This document shows positions 60,634 to 64,000 of a DNA stretch of 64,000 nt, piece by piece. The translations under genes were made by a program, and so were the position numbers. Each line of letters opens with the position of its first letter. Positions within the stretch are counted from its first letter, which is position 1. The notes under the pieces were generated by a model. The model did not search any database. It worked only from the letters and a program-made list of their open reading frames with translations, and had not been told where the DNA came from. Source of the stretch: Modestobacter sp. VKM Ac-2986 (lineage in GTDB: Bacteria > Actinomycetota > Actinomycetes > Mycobacteriales > Geodermatophilaceae); assembly GCF_026967795.1 (NCBI RefSeq), contig NZ_JAPVBH010000002.1, forward strand, positions 186,001 to 250,000. The letters run 5' to 3'.

Positions 60634-61275
60634 CTAGTCGGCGGCGGTCCCGGCGTCCCGGTCGGTGTCCCGGGCGGCCTTCGCAGCCGCCTCCTTGTCC
60701 TTCGTCCGGCTGCCGTCGAACTCGATGCCGCGGAAGGCCAGCAGCGCACCGAGCACGCCGCCGCAGACGATCGCGGAGTCGGCCACGTTGAAGATCGGGT
60801 AGTGCTCGCCGTTCGGCCCGAACACCGAGATCCAGTCGACGACGCCGCCGCGCAGGAACCCGGGGTCGCGGAACAGCCGGTCGACCAGGTTGCCCACCGC
60901 ACCGCCCAGGACCAGCCCCAGTGCGACCGCCCAGCCCGTCGAGAACAACCGCCGGGCGCTGCGGATGATGACCGCCGCCACGACCAGCGCGATGAGGGTG
61001 AACACCACGGTGGCGCCCTCGGCGAAGGCGAAGGCCGCACCCGTGTTGCGCGCCTGGGTCAGGTAGACCGCCCCGCCCAGGGTGCGGATGTTCTCGCCGC
61101 GGTCGATGGTCGCGACGACCGCCAGCTTGGTGGCCAGGTCGAGGGCGAACACGACCAGCGCCAGGCCCAGCAGCAGCCGGGCCCGCGAGCGGCGCCGCGG
61201 CGCGGGGGTGGCGCCGTCGCCGTCGCCGGACGGCGGGGTCGCCGGCCCGGAGGTGGGGTGGGACTGCTCGGACAC
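60634..61275 (-). CDS. lspA: Lipoprotein signal peptidase
   Basis: 213-residue membrane aspartyl protease that removes the signal peptide after Lgt has modified the lipoprotein Cys. Four hydrophobic helices; marks are TQARNTGAAFAFAEGA, LGGAVGNLVDRLFRD with the first catalytic Asp, and DWISVFGPNGEHYPIFNVAD with the second Asp. Both ends carry charged extensions. The GTG at 61275 has GGAGG upstream and gives the usual basic N-terminus (APRRRSRARLLLG). It works after Lgt (25762-26919) on proteins such as the one at 12341. Confidence 0.96.
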   Translation of the reverse strand: MSEQSHPTSGPATPPSGDGDGATPAPRRRSRARLLLGLALVVFALDLATKLAVVATIDRGENIRTLGGAVYLTQARNTGAAFAFAEGATVVFTLIALVVAAVIIRSARRLFSTGWAVALGLVLGGAVGNLVDRLFRDPGFLRGGVVDWISVFGPNGEHYPIFNVADSAIVCGGVLGALLAFRGIEFDGSRTKDKEAAAKAARDTDRDAGTAAD

Positions 61276-61549
61276 CGCGCCGTCCTCCTGTCCGCGACCC
61301 GGGCGGCCACGTCGGCGACGACGATAGCGGCGGGTCCCGCGGAGGCCGTCTGCCACGCTGGTGCCCCGTCGTCCGGCCGTGTCGTGCGGCCGTGCTGCGG
61401 GTGCAGGTGACCGGAGCGCACCCTCGACGGTGGCCCGGTGTGAGACAGGTCATCCCCCTACTTCGGGGAGACTGACCGGCCGGGGCGGTGCAGCTCCCCG
61501 ACTGGGGCGACGATGGACGCCGAAGACACTCGATGCACGGAGGCACAAC

Positions 61550-63034
61550 GTGACCAGCGACGCTCACAACCCCGACGTCGTCCTCGTCGGCGGCGGCATC
61601 ATGAGCGCCACCCTCGCCGCCCTGCTGGGCATCGTCGCCCCGGACTGGACCGTCCAGGTCTTCGAGTCCGGCGCCGAGGTGGCCGGGGAGAGCTCCGGGC
61701 CGTGGAACAACGCCGGCACCGGGCACTCGGCGCTGTGCGAGCTCAACTACACCCCGGCCCGCCCCGACGGCACCGTCGACCCGACCAAGGCCGTCGGCAT
61801 CAACGAGCAGTTCCAGGTCTCGCGGCAGTTCTGGTCGCACCTGGTGCGCAGCGGGCTCACCGACTCGCCGAAGTCCTTCATCACCTCGGTGCCGCACATC
61901 AGCTTCGTCACCGGCCCCGACGGCCACCGCTACATGCGCAACCGGTACGACGCGCTGGCCCCGCAGCCGCTGTTCGCCGGCCTGGAGTACACCGACTCCC
62001 CCGGCGAGCTCACCGACTGGGTCCCGCTGATGATGGACCGCCGCGACCCCACCGAGGTCGTCGCCGCCACCCGCTCGCTGGCCGGCACCGACGTCAACTT
62101 CGGCGCCCTCACCGGGCTGCTCGTCGACGCCGCCGTCACCCGCGGCGTCGAGCTGCACCTGCGGCACCGGGTCACCCGGGTGCGCCGGGAGACCGACGGC
62201 CGCTGGGCGACCACGGTCACCGACCTCGCCTCCGGCGCCAAGCGCACGGTGCGCAGCCGGTTCCTCTTCGTCGGGGCCGGCGGTGGCGCACTGCCGCTGC
62301 TGCAGGGCGCCGGCATCCCCGAGATCCGCGGCTTCGGCGGCTTCCCGGTGAGCGGTCAGTTCCTGCGCAGCCGCAACTCCGAGCTGGTCGCCCGCCACCA
62401 GGCGAAGGTCTACGGGCAGGCCAAGGTCGGCGCCCCGCCGATGTCGGTGCCGCACCTGGACCTGCGGCTCATCGACGGCGAGCAGTCGCTGCTGTTCGGC
62501 CCCTACGCCGGCTTCTCGCCCAAGTTCCTCAAGTCCGGCTCGATGTGGGACCTGCCCCGCTCGGTGCGCAGCGGCAACCTCGGCTCGATGCTGGGCGCGG
62601 GCATCGCCAACATCCCGCTGACGAAGTACCTCATCGGCCAGGTGCTGCAGTCGACCAGCTCGCGGTTCCGCGCGCTGGAGGAGTTCGTGCCCACCGCCGA
62701 GTCCGGCGACTGGGAGCTGATCACCGCCGGCCAGCGGGTCCAGGTCATCAAGCAGGACGCGACCACCGGCCGCGGCGTCCTCCAGTTCGGCACCGAGCTC
62801 ATCGTCGGCGCCGAGGGCACCATCGCCGGCCTGCTGGGCGCCTCCCCCGGCGCCTCGACGGCCACCGCGGCGATGCTCACGCTGCTGGAGCGGGCCTTCC
62901 CCGACCGGATCGACGGCTGGCGCCCGCTGCTGCAGGAGGCCATCCCCTCCTACGGCCACCAGCTGTCGGAGAACCCGGACCTGCTGGCCGAGGTCCGCGC
63001 CGACACCACGAAGACGCTGGAGCTGCAGGGCTGA
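61550..63034 (+). CDS. mqo: Malate:quinone oxidoreductase
   Basis: 494-residue FAD-dependent, membrane-associated enzyme that oxidises malate and passes electrons to quinone. Marks: NPDVVLVGGGIMSATLAALL (FAD fold), GPWNNAGTGHSALCELNYTP, INEQFQVSRQFWSHLV, FLFVGAGGGALPLLQGAGIP, KVYGQAKVGAPPMSVPHLDL, LLFGPYAGFSPKFLK, and SPGASTATAAMLTLLE near the end. Full length. The GTG at 61550 is set by GGAGG nine bases upstream; longer reading frames lack conservation. Divergent from lspA; the 274-base gap between them holds no gene I can support. Confidence 0.97.
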   Translation: MTSDAHNPDVVLVGGGIMSATLAALLGIVAPDWTVQVFESGAEVAGESSGPWNNAGTGHSALCELNYTPARPDGTVDPTKAVGINEQFQVSRQFWSHLVRSGLTDSPKSFITSVPHISFVTGPDGHRYMRNRYDALAPQPLFAGLEYTDSPGELTDWVPLMMDRRDPTEVVAATRSLAGTDVNFGALTGLLVDAAVTRGVELHLRHRVTRVRRETDGRWATTVTDLASGAKRTVRSRFLFVGAGGGALPLLQGAGIPEIRGFGGFPVSGQFLRSRNSELVARHQAKVYGQAKVGAPPMSVPHLDLRLIDGEQSLLFGPYAGFSPKFLKSGSMWDLPRSVRSGNLGSMLGAGIANIPLTKYLIGQVLQSTSSRFRALEEFVPTAESGDWELITAGQRVQVIKQDATTGRGVLQFGTELIVGAEGTIAGLLGASPGASTATAAMLTLLERAFPDRIDGWRPLLQEAIPSYGHQLSENPDLLAEVRADTTKTLELQG

Positions 63035-63050
63035 GGTGGCCCGGTCGCGC

Positions 63051-63222
63051 GGGCCGGAGGCTCGCCGACCGGGACACGGGACGTGCGACGAGGCGGGTGG
63101 TCGCGGTCCGGAGGACCGCTGAGTCCTGACGACGCGGGGGCCGGAGGCTCCCCGGCGGCAGGGCTCGAAGCGGCTCGGCACGGGCCGGGACGGCTCCTGG
63201 CGGCGGTGCGGCCCGGAGGGTC
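63051..63222. repeat. Four short CCGGAGG-centred imperfect palindromes
   Basis: CCGGAGG occurs at 63054, 63108, 63141 and 63213, each inside a short hairpin-like context such as GGTCCGGAGGACC. All lie in the 194-base gap between the convergent mqo and antiporter genes. No other gene or known element is seen there; they may take part in termination. Confidence 0.45.
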
Positions 63223-63228
63223 GCCCTC

Positions 63229-64000
63229 CTAGTCGGTCTCGCTGGGGGCGCCGTCCTCGCCGCGCCAGGTGGCGAGGCGGCCGCCGCGGCTGACCGCCCG
63301 CAACCTCCGCTCGGCCTCCAGCCGGGACCCGCGGGTGGTGACCAGCAGCGCCTGGTCCCCGCGCATCAGCCGGGTCGACCGGTCGGGCACGAACGGCTGC
63401 CCGCCCCGGACGACGAGCACCACCGAGGCGTTCTCGGGCAGCCGCAGCTCGGGCAGGTAGACGCCGTGCAGCCGGGAGGTCTCCGGCACCCGCAGTTGCA
63501 TCAGCTCCGCACCCAGCTCGTCCAGCGGGGCGGACTCGACGTCGATGTCGGTCGGGGTGACCGGGGTGGCCAGGCGCAGCCAGCGGGCCACGGTGGGCAG
63601 CGACCAGCCCTGCACGAGCGTGAAGACCACGACGAGCACGAACACGGTGTCGAACACCCGCGTCGCGCCAGGCACCTGGGCGGCGACCGGGAAGGTCGCC
63701 AGCACGATCGGGACCGCACCCCGCAGGCCCGCCCAGGAGACGAACAGCTGCTGGGACGCCGGCATCCGGAACGGGGCCAGGCTCACCGCCACCGACAGCG
63801 GCCGGGCCAAAAGCAGCAGCACGCCACCGATCAACAGCGCCGGCAGCAGCGCCTCGGACAGCCGGGACGGCGAGACCAGCAGGCCCAGGAGCACGAACAG
63901 CCCGATCTGGGCGAGGGAGGCCAGGCCCTCGGCGAAGCCGATCGTGCCGGCGCGGTGCGGCAGTGCGGCGTTGCCCAGCACCAGCCCGCACAGGTAGACC
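63229..64000 (-). CDS. Cation/proton antiporter (CPA1/NhaP2-like) with TrkA-C domain, partial
   Basis: 257 residues visible of a longer membrane protein that continues past the right edge (N-terminus missing). The visible part holds several antiporter helices (SLAQIGLFVLLGLLVSPSRL, ALLIGGVLLLLARPLSVAVS, and VSWAGLRGAVPIVLATFP, the NhaP/CPA1 signature), then a cytoplasmic regulatory tail with a TrkA-C-like domain (LRVPETSRLHGVYLPELRLP, VLVVRGGQPFVPDRSTRL, GDQALLVTT). This domain order matches potassium/proton antiporters of the CvrA/NhaP2 group. Convergent with mqo. Confidence 0.9.
   Translation of the reverse strand, partial: VYLCGLVLGNAALPHRAGTIGFAEGLASLAQIGLFVLLGLLVSPSRLSEALLPALLIGGVLLLLARPLSVAVSLAPFRMPASQQLFVSWAGLRGAVPIVLATFPVAAQVPGATRVFDTVFVLVVVFTLVQGWSLPTVARWLRLATPVTPTDIDVESAPLDELGAELMQLRVPETSRLHGVYLPELRLPENASVVLVVRGGQPFVPDRSTRLMRGDQALLVTTRGSRLEAERRLRAVSRGGRLATWRGEDGAPSETD

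Overview
The window is a chromosomal segment from a very GC-rich actinobacterium. Evidence for this is the order polA / livHMGF / ANTAR response regulator (pdtaR) / pyk / gltBD / trp / his / dnaE / lspA, a single HisA/TrpF isomerase (PriA type), heavy use of GTG starts, many leaderless genes, and mycothiol-linked DinB/maleylpyruvate-isomerase-type proteins. I infer Geodermatophilaceae (Blastococcus, Geodermatophilus, Modestobacter) or a close relative; this cannot be proved from the sequence alone. There are no rRNA genes, no CRISPR, no prophage, no complete insertion sequence and no plasmid functions.

Layout. 1-3.7 kb: a small catabolic island with a CoA-transferase (cut by the left edge), a divergent TRZ/ATZ-type amidohydrolase and an IclR regulator; the divergent promoter region holds two copies of the same dyad. 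3.8-14.5 kb: polA, a PaaI thioesterase, a branched-chain amino acid/amide ABC transporter (livHMGF on the plus strand, its binding protein convergent on the minus strand after two small genes), and pdtaR. 14.6-19.1 kb: a tRNA with anticodon CAA, a PLP decarboxylase with a long charged tail, tesB and pyk. 19.2-33 kb, minus strand: glutamate synthase gltBD, lgt, then trpA, trpB, trpC, a trp-linked membrane protein, trpE and hisI. 33-40 kb: small membrane proteins, a flavoprotein dehydrogenase and a heterodimeric ABC exporter. 40-52.5 kb: histidine genes (hisF, ridA-like, priA, hisH, hisB, hisC, hisD) broken into three blocks by accessory genes (AraC regulator, nitroreductase, SDR, SulP transporter plus MerR regulator, nucleotidyltransferase). 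52.6-64 kb: a LON-domain protein, dnaE, GNAT, CPBP protease, RluA-family pseudouridine synthase, lspA, mqo and a cation/proton antiporter cut by the right edge.

How the genes work together. Glutamate synthase and the trp and his genes form an amino acid biosynthesis block; PriA probably supplies the TrpF step, since no trpF is seen. Most genes inside operons overlap by four bases (GTGA or ATGA), implying translational coupling. Genes that start transcription units often show a TANNNT-like -10 box 6-7 bases before the start codon, so they are probably leaderless.

Most unusual content. (1) The substrate-binding protein at 12341-13690 is circularly permuted: the half that is normally C-terminal comes directly after the lipoprotein signal, and the normally N-terminal half follows it. 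(2) The partner permease LivH carries an extra exported beta-sandwich-like domain at its N-terminus. (3) A family of about 55-60 bp hairpin repeats with conserved ends (GAAGGACC ... GGCC) sits just after stop codons; two copies differ by compensatory base-pair changes and one copy is nested inside another. (4) The tRNA with anticodon CAA has a class I body without the long variable arm expected of tRNA-Leu, and it shares a 24-bp perfect palindrome with the divergent pdtaR promoter.
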